The notes beneath the pieces were generated by a model. The model had not been told where the DNA came from. It made no database searches and saw only the letters and a program-made list of their open reading frames with translations. A stretch of 64,000 bases of DNA from M3007 sp046329435 (GTDB taxonomy: Bacteria > Bacteroidota > Bacteroidia > Chitinophagales > Saprospiraceae), in assembly GCA_046329435.1 (NCBI GenBank), contig JAXLUR010000008.1, positions 248,001-312,000 of the forward strand, in the 5' to 3' direction. Every line of letters starts with the position of its first letter. Positions within the stretch are counted from its first letter, which is position 1. Below, in pieces: positions 9,603 through 20,263 of this stretch. Position numbers and translations under genes: made by a program.

Positions 9603-10217
9603 ATGAAAAACACGCTTTCTTCGTTGCTAGCCGGCGCCTTTTTGCTCTTTACCGTTCCGCTTGCAGCACAAAACGACACTTTGCCCAAAGGGTTCGCGCA
9701 ATTGCTCGACCGCGCACACATGAGTTTTCTTTACCCCGAAGGACTGGTCGGGGTTCCCTGCATTGAAAATGCCCAGATGAACTACGATTTCGCCCTCAAA
9801 TATCCCGACCACAATTTTGAAGTCCGTTACGCCGTCCGGCCGCTTGATTCCCTCCTGATTCAGTACAACGAAGAAGCCAGTAAAGGCGCCACCACGATTA
9901 ACCCCAACCAGTGGTGCGATGCCATGTTCAAGGCAACCCTGCTCAATATCGGGATGGGCGGCCCCGCAACAGGAGAATTACCCGAAATATCCGCTTTCCC
10001 TGCCGAGGCCGTGCGCGGAGAATTCGGCGCCGACTGGGGCGCCGTGGCTTTTGTAATGCTGGGCCCCGAATTTGGCGGCTCTACGTACAAATACTGCCTC
10101 GCCATGACCATCCACCGCGACAATGTAGGCGATGCCTACATCTTTTACCTCTCCGATGACAATCAGACGATGAGCAACTTGATGGAGAAACCCTTTCATG
10201 CCTTGCAATTCAAATAA
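9603..10217 (+). CDS. Secreted protein of unknown function
   Basis: 204 residues with a signal peptide (MKNTLSSLLAGAFLLFTVPL, cleavage near AAQ). The mature part has a compact alpha/beta look (VRYAVRPLDSLLIQYNE, WGAVAFVMLGPEFGGS, YCLAMTIHRDNVGDAYIFYL). I do not recognise the family. It starts 56 bp after the sensor kinase and ends one base before the next gene, so it probably shares a transcript with the SH3-like protein downstream. Confidence 0.75.
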   Translation: MKNTLSSLLAGAFLLFTVPLAAQNDTLPKGFAQLLDRAHMSFLYPEGLVGVPCIENAQMNYDFALKYPDHNFEVRYAVRPLDSLLIQYNEEASKGATTINPNQWCDAMFKATLLNIGMGGPATGELPEISAFPAEAVRGEFGADWGAVAFVMLGPEFGGSTYKYCLAMTIHRDNVGDAYIFYLSDDNQTMSNLMEKPFHALQFK

Positions 10218-10218
10218 T

Positions 10219-10959
10219 ATGAAACTGCTTTGTTCCATCCTGATCTTGTGCGCAGGCATTCAACAGGCTGTTTCTCAATCTGTTGTGCCCGGCAAGAAAA
10301 CAGAAGGCGTGATTTTCGGACAGGGCGTCCGCATCCGTAAAGAACCCTCCCTCGCAAGCCCCGAACTCGCCAAGGTATCGACCGGGGAAAAACTCGAAAT
10401 TCTCGAAGTTGCCCCGACCCTCATGATGCTGCCCGGCCAGACAGACACCCAGTGCTATTCGTTTCCCATGATAAGGGTGCGCACCGCATCGGGGCAGAGC
10501 GGCTGGATATTTGGCAAATATGTCTATGCCTTTGTGGAAAATTACAAGGGTATTCCCGCGGCACTCGGCACCTTTACATGCGGAACCGGCACGTATCGAC
10601 TGCAAGCCTGCCGCAATTACGGCGTCGGCGCCTGGGCCGAACCTGACGGGCTTACGGGCTGTGATGAATTATATCCGGTGGTATTGATCGAGGTATCAAG
10701 CGGCCGGGTTTACCCGGTCAGTTTCGATGATCCGAACAAAAACTATATGAAATTAGCGTACTGGAACCTTGAAAACGACGAAGGCGGCTACGAGGAAATA
10801 GAACGCATCCAGGCCGGCGCCGATCAGATCAGCATCTGGATCAAGGATGAATTGATGGACGGTTGCCGCCGTTTCCGGCTCGACCTCAGACTTGTCAACG
10901 GGCAATGGAGCGGCCGGATAAAGGATGTACAGGAAAAATTCGGCGCAGGTTGCGAATAG
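10219..10959 (+). CDS. Secreted SH3-like domain protein
   Basis: 246 residues. The ATG at 10219 begins a signal peptide (MKLLCSILILCAGIQQAVSQ); an in-frame ATG at 10198 would add seven unhelpful residues and overlap the previous gene. Residues ~28-100 resemble a bacterial SH3 domain: GVRIRKEPSLASPELAKVSTG, then SGWIFGKYVYAF. Such domains usually bind cell-wall or protein ligands in the periplasm. The C-terminal part has conserved-looking cysteines (FTCGTG, LQACRNYG, GCDELY, GCRRF) but no recognised domain. Confidence 0.75.
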   Translation: MKLLCSILILCAGIQQAVSQSVVPGKKTEGVIFGQGVRIRKEPSLASPELAKVSTGEKLEILEVAPTLMMLPGQTDTQCYSFPMIRVRTASGQSGWIFGKYVYAFVENYKGIPAALGTFTCGTGTYRLQACRNYGVGAWAEPDGLTGCDELYPVVLIEVSSGRVYPVSFDDPNKNYMKLAYWNLENDEGGYEEIERIQAGADQISIWIKDELMDGCRRFRLDLRLVNGQWSGRIKDVQEKFGAGCE

Positions 10960-11083
10960 CATCCCCATGACGATTCAACGCGACTCACAGGATACGCCTG
11001 CATCTTTACCGGGCCCAAAACAACAATAGGACAATCAACCAGATGGGAATACCCTTACATTCACTTATTTCCAGATAAAAACC

Positions 11084-11683
11084 ATGTTTTCAAAATTATT
11101 TGGCTTTTTAAAAAAATCGGCCGACGTTGAAAAAGAAACGCAACAGTTGGGCAAAAGAGTACAGGAACTGGTAGCAGAGGCAAAAACGGTCGAGGCCATC
11201 GACTTGATGATTGAAGCGGGAATAAAGGATGCGCCAATGCTCAAGAATCAATGGTTGACGGCTTTGGAAACTTTCGAAAACGGCAAAATGCCTTACGATG
11301 TCTGGGCCTCGACCAACAATCGGATAAACTTCGCCATTCTTGAAATGCTCCGCCCACGCAACGATAATTTCATACCAGCGCCAGCGTCCGTGCGCAAAGA
11401 AAATACGGAAGCCCCCATTGAACAGGAAGGTACTGCAATCGCCCTTACAAAAGAACAAGTAGCCGAAATCCGATACCTTTTGGATGGAAAAGGATTGGGT
11501 GAAGCATTAAGCGCCTGTTCGAAATGGAACCATGTATTTTATTTGATCCATCATCGTTTCGTAGATCTGAAACGGATTTGGCATATGGGCCTGATCACTG
11601 AAGAAGAATGGAACCGGGGCAATAGTCAAATCAAGCACGCCTTGATCAGCTGCCTCGACGAACAGGCTACGGAGCCGGATTGA
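11084..11683 (+). CDS. Protein with two effector-associated-domain (EAD11-like) repeats
   Basis: 199 residues, no signal peptide. After a short N-terminus rich in Phe and Lys it contains two related helical units. Unit 1 (about residues 25-90) reads LVAEAKTVEAIDLMIEAG then VWASTNNRINFAILEML. Unit 2 (about 125-192) reads LLDGKGLGEALSACSKW, RFVDLKRIWHMGLITEEEW, then QIKHALISCLD. The layout (short helix, EA(I/L)xL helix, RxxxLK helix, GLI turn, xxINxALLxx helix) is that of the Bacteroidota effector-associated domain 11, a death-like adaptor domain of bacterial conflict and signalling systems. No effector domain or obvious partner is adjacent. The family assignment is by motif recall only. Confidence 0.55.
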   Translation: MFSKLFGFLKKSADVEKETQQLGKRVQELVAEAKTVEAIDLMIEAGIKDAPMLKNQWLTALETFENGKMPYDVWASTNNRINFAILEMLRPRNDNFIPAPASVRKENTEAPIEQEGTAIALTKEQVAEIRYLLDGKGLGEALSACSKWNHVFYLIHHRFVDLKRIWHMGLITEEEWNRGNSQIKHALISCLDEQATEPD

Positions 11684-11694
11684 AGCCAAGAGGT

Positions 11695-12111
11695 CTACTT
11701 CGTCAACTCATATTTGTACGACACCCGTTCGATGCGCGGGTTGCCGGCCGCATCGGTATTTTTAAAAATAACGTCGATGTCGATCGTTTCCGACTCGTCT
11801 TTATCCTTGCTGTCAAAGGTCACGTTCAAACGGCCGGTAGCGCCAGGAGCGATGGCGCCGCGCGGATAATCCACCGTCGTGCAGTCGCAGGCTGCGACAA
11901 CATCGATTTGCACGTTTTCGGTACCCGGATTGGTGAACTCGAAGAACATCGTTCGTTTTTCTCCTTTTTTGACCTGACCGAGTTCTATCATTTTTTTATC
12001 CCAACTGACAAACGGAGCCGGCACAGCGGGCTGACTTTGGGCGCTGGGCAGGGTCTTGCACGACAAGAAAAAACCGAGGGCAAACAGACAGAGCAGGGAT
12101 TTCGGTTGCAT
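11695..12111 (-). CDS. DUF1573 lipoprotein
   Basis: 138 residues. The ATG at 12111 is preferred over a TTG nine bases upstream. The N-terminus is a lipoprotein signal with a lipobox ending in Cys18 (LGFFLSCK). The mature part is a single DUF1573 domain, an immunoglobulin-like ASH/MSP-type fold: FGxV-like IELGQVKKGEKRTMFFEFTN, then DVVAACDCTTVDYP and GRLNVTFDS. Such proteins are common envelope lipoproteins in Bacteroidota with no defined biochemical role. It is 56 bp downstream of the Hsp70 gene and could be cotranscribed. It converges with the EAD-like gene, with 11 bp between stops. Confidence 0.8.
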   Translation of the reverse strand: MQPKSLLCLFALGFFLSCKTLPSAQSQPAVPAPFVSWDKKMIELGQVKKGEKRTMFFEFTNPGTENVQIDVVAACDCTTVDYPRGAIAPGATGRLNVTFDSKDKDESETIDIDVIFKNTDAAGNPRIERVSYKYELTK

Positions 12112-12167
12112 GGATGGCAAAGGGTGAGTGAAAAGCTTGAGTAAGGTTAAAACACGTTTCCGAGGGT

Positions 12168-14027
<1,860 letters not shown>

Positions 14028-14092
14028 ATTTTCATTTTTTGCCGGGCATGCCGGCCACACTGCTTCAGAACAAGATTTTGATTTTGGGGCTG

Positions 14093-14100
14093 CAAAAGTA
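14093..14100 (-). promoter_or_regulatory. Candidate -7 box TACTTTTG for the Hsp70 gene
   Basis: On the minus strand TACTTTTG matches the Bacteroidota -7 consensus TAnnTTTG and lies 66 bp upstream of the Hsp70 start. I see no clear -33 TTTG element at the usual distance. Confidence 0.45.
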
Positions 14101-14157
14101 AACACACGAAAAATTTATTGGTTTTTCCGGCACTGAAAACAACTTACCCTAATCCCT

Positions 14158-14165
14158 TATCTTTG
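14158..14165 (+). promoter_or_regulatory. Candidate -7 box TATCTTTG for the transporter gene
   Basis: TATCTTTG matches TAnnTTTG, 41 bp before the transporter start and divergent from the Hsp70 promoter box. No good -33 element is visible. Confidence 0.45.
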
Positions 14166-14205
14166 TCGTAACAGGGCGCAGGCCCGTCTTTCATCTACCC
14201 AAGTC

Positions 14206-15000
14206 ATGCGCGAATTTTTTGTTTCCAAGGCCAACCGGCTATGGATGATTCTTTCCGGTTTTTTTCTGACCAATGCCCTGGTAGCCGAGTTTATGGGGGT
14301 CAAGCTGTTTTCACTGGAAAAAACTTTCGGGTTTCAGGAAGTCAACTGGACGATACTCGGGCAGTCGGGTTTGTCTTTCACCCTGACGGCAGGGGTGTTG
14401 CTTTGGCCGGTGGTCTTTATCATGACCGACATTATCAACGAATACTTCGGCCGGCGCGGGGTGCGCATGTTGTCGTACATGGCTGCGGGGCTGATTGCCT
14501 ACGGCTTTTTGATGCTGTTTTTTGCCATGAAACTCCCCCCGGCGGAATTTTGGCGCACTTCGCACCTGGCCAATCCCAATGTGAGCGAGCAGGTCAAATC
14601 GGCCGTTACGGATTTCGACGCAGCCTACCGGCTGGTATTCGGGCAAAGTTTGTGGATCATCGCAGGCTCACTGACGGCGTTTCTGGTCGGTCAAATTGTC
14701 GATGTTTCTACGTTTCACTGGATCAAAAGCCGCACAGGCGAAGGCAAAATCTGGCTTCGCGCTACGGGCAGCACGATGGTATCGCAGTTTATCGACAGTT
14801 TTGTCGTGATCTTTATCGCCTTTTACATCGGGGCGGGCTGGTCGTTCGCCCAGGTGTTGGCCATATCGATCATGAGTTACTGCTACAAAGGCTTCATGGC
14901 GTTGCTGATGACGCCGGTGATCTACTTCGTGCACGATTTGATCGAGCGTTACCTGGGGCATACGCTGGCAGCAGAAATGAAAGCGGCCGCGCAGCGGTAA
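14206..15000 (+). CDS. Queuosine precursor transporter (YhhQ/VUT family)
   Basis: 264 residues, an integral membrane protein with about six helices. Family features are FLTNALVAEFMGVKLFSL near the N-terminus, VVFIMTDIINEYFGRRGVR (the conserved TDIINEyyG motif), and IVDVSTFHWIKSRTG followed by RATGSTMVSQFIDSFV. These identify the VUT family, whose characterised members import 7-cyano/7-aminomethyl-deazaguanine for tRNA queuosine synthesis. There are no queuosine genes nearby. A -7 promoter box lies just upstream and the gene appears monocistronic. Confidence 0.88.
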   Translation: MREFFVSKANRLWMILSGFFLTNALVAEFMGVKLFSLEKTFGFQEVNWTILGQSGLSFTLTAGVLLWPVVFIMTDIINEYFGRRGVRMLSYMAAGLIAYGFLMLFFAMKLPPAEFWRTSHLANPNVSEQVKSAVTDFDAAYRLVFGQSLWIIAGSLTAFLVGQIVDVSTFHWIKSRTGEGKIWLRATGSTMVSQFIDSFVVIFIAFYIGAGWSFAQVLAISIMSYCYKGFMALLMTPVIYFVHDLIERYLGHTLAAEMKAAAQR

Positions 15001-15021
15001 GCCACTACGCAGGTATCGGAA

Positions 15022-15609
15022 TCAAAGCGTGTGCGGGAATTTTTCCCCTGCGAGGCGCATCTCCAGTCCTTTCAGAATCAGGCCCGCCACTTCGTCGGGC
15101 GTGCGGCTGGCGGTATCTACGACCAGGTCGAAATTGTCGAAATTGGCACAATCTGCACTGTATTTTGACAAAAAACGATCGTTTTCACTCTTTTTGCGGG
15201 CCAGTATCTTGGGCACGGCATCGTCGATGCTGGCATATTGTTCGCTGCTGCGATTGGCATCCGAAAGGATGCGTGCGGCAGCGATGTGCACATCGATCTT
15301 CAGGTAAACCTTGAACGATTTGGGCAGGAAAAACCAGGCCATACGGCTGTCGACGATGAAGTTGCCGGGGTCGTTGCCGAGCTGGATAAAAATACCATCG
15401 ATGCGTTCGTCGATGCTCGGATCGACGTCGGCCAGGCGGTTGAGTTCGAGGGTGTCGATACCCATTTCTTCTGCGATCTGGCGCTGGATACGGCCGGTGG
15501 AGACGTAAGTGAACCCGGTACGGTCGCAAAGGATGCGCGAAACGGCGCTTTTGCCGCTGCCCAGGTCGCCGGTAATGGTGATTTTGGTGGAGGCTGGAAG
15601 GCTGATCAT
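15022..15609 (-). CDS. Cytidylate-kinase-like P-loop protein
   Basis: 195 residues with a Walker A motif GDLGSGKS at 14-21 and STGRIQRQIAEEMGID following, as in the cytidylate-kinase-like (Cytidylate_kin2) family; RMAWFFLPKSFKVYL and ARKKSENDRF match the later substrate and lid regions. These proteins are annotated as (d)CMP kinase-like, but true Cmk is longer, so the substrate is uncertain. It converges with the transporter gene (21 bp between stops) and diverges from the CotH gene. Confidence 0.75.
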   Translation of the reverse strand: MISLPASTKITITGDLGSGKSAVSRILCDRTGFTYVSTGRIQRQIAEEMGIDTLELNRLADVDPSIDERIDGIFIQLGNDPGNFIVDSRMAWFFLPKSFKVYLKIDVHIAAARILSDANRSSEQYASIDDAVPKILARKKSENDRFLSKYSADCANFDNFDLVVDTASRTPDEVAGLILKGLEMRLAGEKFPHTL

Positions 15610-15695
15610 CTCGTTACGTTCAAAAAAGAGTGCGAAAGTAGTCTAAAATCGTGCGCGGAAAGACGCTTACTTTGGCCGAAAAATTTTCCCGTGTC

Positions 15696-17975
15696 ATGCG
15701 CCTTTCTCTACTCTGTATTCTTTTTATCCTGATTATCAAGCCTTTGTCGGCACAAACCTTCACTGCTACTGGCGGAAATATTCCCGACGACGGCACCCTG
15801 ATCGTGTACGACCTCCAGGTTAGCGGCATTCCGCAGACCGCACTCGGCACCGACACTTTCGGTCTGGAAAGTGTTTGTATCAATATTTTCCATACCTGGG
15901 ACAGCGACCTGTCTATTTCGCTGCGTTCGCCCGACGGAACGGTGATCCCGCTTTTTTCCGGCATGGGCGGCGATCTCGACGGATTTGAAAATACCTGCCT
16001 GAGCAGCAACGCAGACCTGTCGATCTTCCAGGCCCCGTACCCGTTCACGGGCACCTTCAAGCCCTTCGGCGACATGGGGGTGCTCAACAACGGCCAGTCG
16101 CCCAACGGCACCTGGCAACTTCTCATCCTCGACACCTATGCATTTGCGGATGCCGGCGTGTTGTACGACTGGAGCGTGAGCTTCGGCAACCAGCCCTGCC
16201 AACCTTTCCCTTTCGAATCCAGCGACCTGCCTATCATCAAGATTACCACAAATGGCCAGCCCATTCTCAATGAGCCCAAAATTGAAGGCTTGTTTACACT
16301 CATCGACAACGGCCCGGGCCAGCGCAATTATTTTCATCAGGACAGTTTTGCCTACCAGGGGCAGATCGGGATCGAACTGCACGGCAACAGCACGCTCGGG
16401 TTTCCCAAAAAATCCTACGACCTGGAATTGCGCGACACCCTCGGTCAGGATACCTCTATTGCCATACTGGGCCTGCCCAAAGGGAGCGATTTTGTACTCG
16501 GAGCCAATTTTTCGGATAAAACCCTGATGCGCAACGCTTTGTCGTACGAACTTTCCCGCCGGATCGGGCAATATGCCAGCCGGACGCGCTTCTGCGAGGT
16601 ATTTGTGGACAATACCTACCAGGGGGTGTACACCCTCACCGAAAAAATACGGCGCGACAACGACAGGGTCGATATCCCGCGCCTTTCGGCTAGCGATACT
16701 GCGGGAACGGAGCTCACCGGGGGCTATATCGTCAACATCGACTGGAACGATACGCCCGGCTGGTTTTCGCAATACACCCAGCCGAACAGTGCGAACGTGA
16801 CCTACTTCCAGCTCAGCTATCCGCGTTGGGACGAGGTCTTGCCCGTGCAGTCCGAGTACATCCGCAATTATATCGACAGTTTTGAAACGGCCTTGCATGG
16901 CCCCGGTTTTCAGGACCCCGAGACCGGCTGGCGTCATTTTGGCGATGAAAAGTCATTCTTCGATTTTCTGTTCATCAACGAAATGAGCAAAAACGTGGAC
17001 GGGTACCGCCTCAGCACTTATTTTTATAAACAACGCGACGACCTGGGCGGGCGCCTGCACATGGGCCCCGTGTGGGATTTCGACCTGGGCTGGTACAATG
17101 CCGATTATTGCGAAGCCTTCACCAGTGCAGGCTGGGCATTCAATCTCAATTACGTTTGCGCCGATGCAGGCATCCCGTTCTGGTGGGAAAGACTTTTTCA
17201 GGACACGGTTTTTACCCAAAATATGGCCTGCTACTGGCAACACCTGCGCGAAACCAGCCTGAGCACCGACAGCATCTTCACAACCATCGATTCCATGGCA
17301 TCGGTAATGGAAGAAAGTCAGGAGCGCAATTTCAAACTCTGGCCTATTCTGGGCGTCTATGTGTGGCCCAATCCGGGCTTTTTGCCCGACAGTTACGCCG
17401 GTGAAGTACAAAAAATGAAGACCTGGACCGCTGCGCGGCTCGACTGGCTCGATTTTGCCATCAGCCAGTACACGCCCTCGCTTGATGCCAGCTACGAAAC
17501 AGTTCCGATCGATGCTTACTGGTGGACCTTTACGGCCCAGCAGCCCGGGCTGGAATATTTCTGGGATTTCGACGACGGTACCAGTTCGACCGAGGCCGCG
17601 CCTGTTCACCAGTTTCCGGGTACGGGCACCTACAAGGTTCAACTCACGGTATCGACGCCGTACGGCTGCTCCTCCACGAGCCAGCAAATTTTACATATTG
17701 TCAATGTCGGCACGAACAGCCCGCAGACAGGCGAGCTCCGTCTGGCGCCCAACCCCGCCCGCGACTTGCTCTGGATCGGCGGCGAGGCGCCCCTCGATCC
17801 GGCTTCCGACATACTGATATTCAATCAATTGGGCCAACAACTCCGTGTTAATTACTCCTTCGATGCCGATGGCCGTGCCCGTATCGATTGCGCCGCCTTG
17901 CCCGAGGGCGCCTACCGTGTGGTAGTGCGCAACCAGGGGACGTTGTCATCAGCGGCATTTTTGATCAGCCGCTGA
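15696..17975 (+). CDS. Secreted CotH kinase with P-domain, PKD domain and T9SS signal
   Basis: 759 residues. The start at 15696 begins a signal peptide (MRLSLLCILFILIIKPLSAQ); the open frame upstream overlaps the divergent promoter region. Residues ~20-165 are a proprotein-convertase P-domain (VCINIFHTWDSDLSISLRSP, GTWQLLILDTYAFADAG). Residues ~175-560 are a CotH domain, an atypical kinase fold: ELHGNSTLGFPKKSYDLELR, CEVFVDNTYQGVYTLTEKI, and HMGPVWDFDLGW with the paired acids Asp461 and Asp463. About 600-665 is a PKD domain (FWDFDDGTSS). The tail is a type A T9SS domain (LRLAPNPARD). CotH kinases phosphorylate secreted proteins in the spore-coat and effector systems studied; the substrate here is unknown. 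Confidence 0.87.
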   Translation: MRLSLLCILFILIIKPLSAQTFTATGGNIPDDGTLIVYDLQVSGIPQTALGTDTFGLESVCINIFHTWDSDLSISLRSPDGTVIPLFSGMGGDLDGFENTCLSSNADLSIFQAPYPFTGTFKPFGDMGVLNNGQSPNGTWQLLILDTYAFADAGVLYDWSVSFGNQPCQPFPFESSDLPIIKITTNGQPILNEPKIEGLFTLIDNGPGQRNYFHQDSFAYQGQIGIELHGNSTLGFPKKSYDLELRDTLGQDTSIAILGLPKGSDFVLGANFSDKTLMRNALSYELSRRIGQYASRTRFCEVFVDNTYQGVYTLTEKIRRDNDRVDIPRLSASDTAGTELTGGYIVNIDWNDTPGWFSQYTQPNSANVTYFQLSYPRWDEVLPVQSEYIRNYIDSFETALHGPGFQDPETGWRHFGDEKSFFDFLFINEMSKNVDGYRLSTYFYKQRDDLGGRLHMGPVWDFDLGWYNADYCEAFTSAGWAFNLNYVCADAGIPFWWERLFQDTVFTQNMACYWQHLRETSLSTDSIFTTIDSMASVMEESQERNFKLWPILGVYVWPNPGFLPDSYAGEVQKMKTWTAARLDWLDFAISQYTPSLDASYETVPIDAYWWTFTAQQPGLEYFWDFDDGTSSTEAAPVHQFPGTGTYKVQLTVSTPYGCSSTSQQILHIVNVGTNSPQTGELRLAPNPARDLLWIGGEAPLDPASDILIFNQLGQQLRVNYSFDADGRARIDCAALPEGAYRVVVRNQGTLSSAAFLISR

Positions 17976-17980
17976 ACGCC

Positions 17981-18946
17981 ATGAAAAACAAGCACCTGGT
18001 TCTGCTTTTTCTGTTGGTGGTCACTGGCGGTTTGCTTTGCCGAAACCTTTCCTGGTTTCGGCAAAGCGTCTGGAGCCGCCGCCTGGTGAAGGCCGATACG
18101 GCCGCAATCGACCGGATCGTGCTGCGGCAGGCCGACCTCTCGGAATTCAGCTTCGTCCGTACCGAATCGGGCTGGCTGGCCATGCAGGAAGGGCGTTCCG
18201 TAGGGGTGCCGACGGCCGTTGTCGACAGCCTGCTGAGCGCTTTGCCCGGCATTGCCTCGCTGCGAACCGTACACAGCAAACGGCCCGATACGCTGGGTTT
18301 CAATCAGGGCATTATGGCGCAATTTTGGAGGCAAACAACCTTGCTGGACGAATTCCGGCTGGGCTCGGAACTACAGGAAAACGGCCAGCCGGCTACCTTT
18401 CTGGCACTCGATGGCCACGAAGGCGTTTATGTCGTCAGCGGCCATCTTCGGGGCTTGTTCAGCAAAAACCTGGCGCAATTCAGGAGCAAAACGGCCTTTC
18501 GCATCGAAGCGGCGACGATACGAAGCGTAGCGCTGCAATGCCCCGACAGCGCCGAACAAAAGTGGACGAGGGCCGACTCCCTGCCAGTTTGGCGCCATGC
18601 GACCGATTCGCTGCGCAATTGCCCGGCTGCTTCGGCCGGGCACTGGTTTCAGTTGCTGAGCCGGCTCAATCAGCTGGAATTCGCCGACGGATTCGACGAC
18701 AGCCAGGCCGACCGGCAGGAATTTGCCCGGCTCATTCTGGAGCCTGCCGACTCGCAGGCGGAGCCGCTCGAATTGCGTTTTTTCCACGTATTGCCCCCCG
18801 ACCTGCCCGAAGACCCCGGCGCTTTACGAAAAACGAAAAAAGGCATCAGCCCCTGGGTGCTGCATTCCTCTCAAAACCCGTTTAACTATTTCGCCCTGGA
18901 AGACTCCGTACTGGCAATCCGGATCGCCCGGGGTTTGCTCAAATGA
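17981..18946 (+). CDS. DUF4340-like membrane-anchored protein
   Basis: 321 residues. The ATG at 17981 begins an N-terminal membrane anchor or signal (NKHLVLLFLLVVTGGLLCRN). The soluble part resembles DUF4340: IDRIVLRQADLSEFSFVRTESGW, PTAVVDSLLSALPGIASLRTV, and HEGVYVVSGHLRGLFSKNLAQFR. DUF4340 proteins are often encoded beside gliding-type ABC transporters, but none is present. It starts five bases after the CotH gene and ends nine bases before the oxidase gene, so it is probably cotranscribed with both. Confidence 0.65.
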   Translation: MKNKHLVLLFLLVVTGGLLCRNLSWFRQSVWSRRLVKADTAAIDRIVLRQADLSEFSFVRTESGWLAMQEGRSVGVPTAVVDSLLSALPGIASLRTVHSKRPDTLGFNQGIMAQFWRQTTLLDEFRLGSELQENGQPATFLALDGHEGVYVVSGHLRGLFSKNLAQFRSKTAFRIEAATIRSVALQCPDSAEQKWTRADSLPVWRHATDSLRNCPAASAGHWFQLLSRLNQLEFADGFDDSQADRQEFARLILEPADSQAEPLELRFFHVLPPDLPEDPGALRKTKKGISPWVLHSSQNPFNYFALEDSVLAIRIARGLLK

Positions 18947-18955
18947 GGCACAGCT

Positions 18956-20248
18956 ATGATGCGTATCGAACATGAAAAAATGTCCGGATGGGCCAATTTC
19001 CCGTCGGTGAAAGCCGAGGTAGCACATCCCGAAACTTTTGAACAACTGGCTGACTACGTGCGCAAGGCGCCTGTTTGTATTGCGCGGGGCAATGGCAAAA
19101 GTTATGGCGACGCTTCGCTTTCACCGCACATGGTGTCGATGCTGGGTTTCCGTCGCATCCTCGAATTTGACCGGGAGAAGGGGGAAATAGCCTGCGAATC
19201 GGGCGTCATGCTGGCCGATATTTTGCCGCTGATCGTGCCGGCAGGCTGGTTTTTTCACGTGACGCCGGGCATCAAGGCCATCACCGTGGGGGGCGCCATC
19301 GCGAGCGACGTACACGGAAAAAACCATCCTTCGGCTGGTTGTTTCTCCAACTGGCTGATTTCCTTCGATTTGATGACGGCCAACGGAGAAATTGTACGCT
19401 GCTCCCGCGGCGAAAACGCCGGACTGTTCTGGCAAACCTGCGGCGGCATGGGCTGGACGGGCATCGTCCTCTCGGCCCGTTTCCGGCTGCGCCGCATCAG
19501 CAGTACGCTCCTGCGCCAGCAGACCGTCAGGGCCGCCGATTTCGAAGCCTTGTGGCGGGCGTTCGACGACAACCGCCACTGGTCCTACGCGGCGGGGTGG
19601 GTCGATGGCCTTTCGTCCCTGCACCGGGGAACGGCGCATTTTGCCGAACACCTGGAAGGCACGACGGAAAGTGCTGATTTGCAATATGTTGTGCCCAGTC
19701 CTCGAAATGTCCCGTTTTATGCGCCGCCCGGCCTGCTCAACCCTTTGAGCACCCGGATCCACAACTATTTTTACAACCGAAAAAACCGGACCGGCGAAAA
19801 AACCGGGGATCTGGAGTCTTATTTTTATCCCCTCGACCGCACCCGCAACTGGAATCGCCTGTACGGGCGCCGCGGGTTTGTTCAGTATCAGTTCTGTTTG
19901 CCGGAAGAGCAGGCGTTCGACGGCCTGACGCGCATACTCGACACAATCCGTTCGAGCGGCCAGGCGCCTTTTTTGACCGTGTTGAAGCGGCACGGCGAAC
20001 GCCCGCCGGAAGCCGTCCATTCTTTCCCGATCAAGGGCTGGTCGCTGGCCCTCGATTTTCCGCGTACTGCCCGCCTGCCGCGCCTGATCGCTTCGCTCGA
20101 CGAACTGGTGCGGCGTCATGAAGGGAAAATTTACCTGACCAAAGATGCCATGTCGGCCCCTGACCTCGGTCGTGTCGATCCGGACCATTTTGGTGAAAGC
20201 AAGTTTTGGTCATTGCTCAAAGGCCGTATTTCCAGCCGGAATCAATAA
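18956..20248 (+). CDS. DprE1-like FAD-linked oxidase
   Basis: 430 residues, cytosolic, FAD_binding_4 type. Motifs closely follow mycobacterial DprE1: ARGNGKSYGDASLS near 43-56, VTPGIKAITVGGAIASDVHG then KNHPSAG (about 100-127), and LMTANGEIVRCSRGE. The C-terminal half has GWSLALDFPR and YLTKDAM. DprE1 oxidises decaprenyl-phosphoryl-ribose at C2', so a polyprenyl-phosphate sugar is the likely substrate. The lysine corresponding to the conserved DprE1 active-site lysine is Lys396. The position of the inhibitor-reactive cysteine is Ala365 here, as judged by the aligned GW-x-x-C/A-x-DFP segment. No DprE2 reductase or UbiA transferase is adjacent. Followed within 15 bp by a GT-C protein. Confidence 0.82.
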   Translation: MMRIEHEKMSGWANFPSVKAEVAHPETFEQLADYVRKAPVCIARGNGKSYGDASLSPHMVSMLGFRRILEFDREKGEIACESGVMLADILPLIVPAGWFFHVTPGIKAITVGGAIASDVHGKNHPSAGCFSNWLISFDLMTANGEIVRCSRGENAGLFWQTCGGMGWTGIVLSARFRLRRISSTLLRQQTVRAADFEALWRAFDDNRHWSYAAGWVDGLSSLHRGTAHFAEHLEGTTESADLQYVVPSPRNVPFYAPPGLLNPLSTRIHNYFYNRKNRTGEKTGDLESYFYPLDRTRNWNRLYGRRGFVQYQFCLPEEQAFDGLTRILDTIRSSGQAPFLTVLKRHGERPPEAVHSFPIKGWSLALDFPRTARLPRLIASLDELVRRHEGKIYLTKDAMSAPDLGRVDPDHFGESKFWSLLKGRISSRNQ

Positions 20249-20263
20249 TATTCTGCAGCGCTC

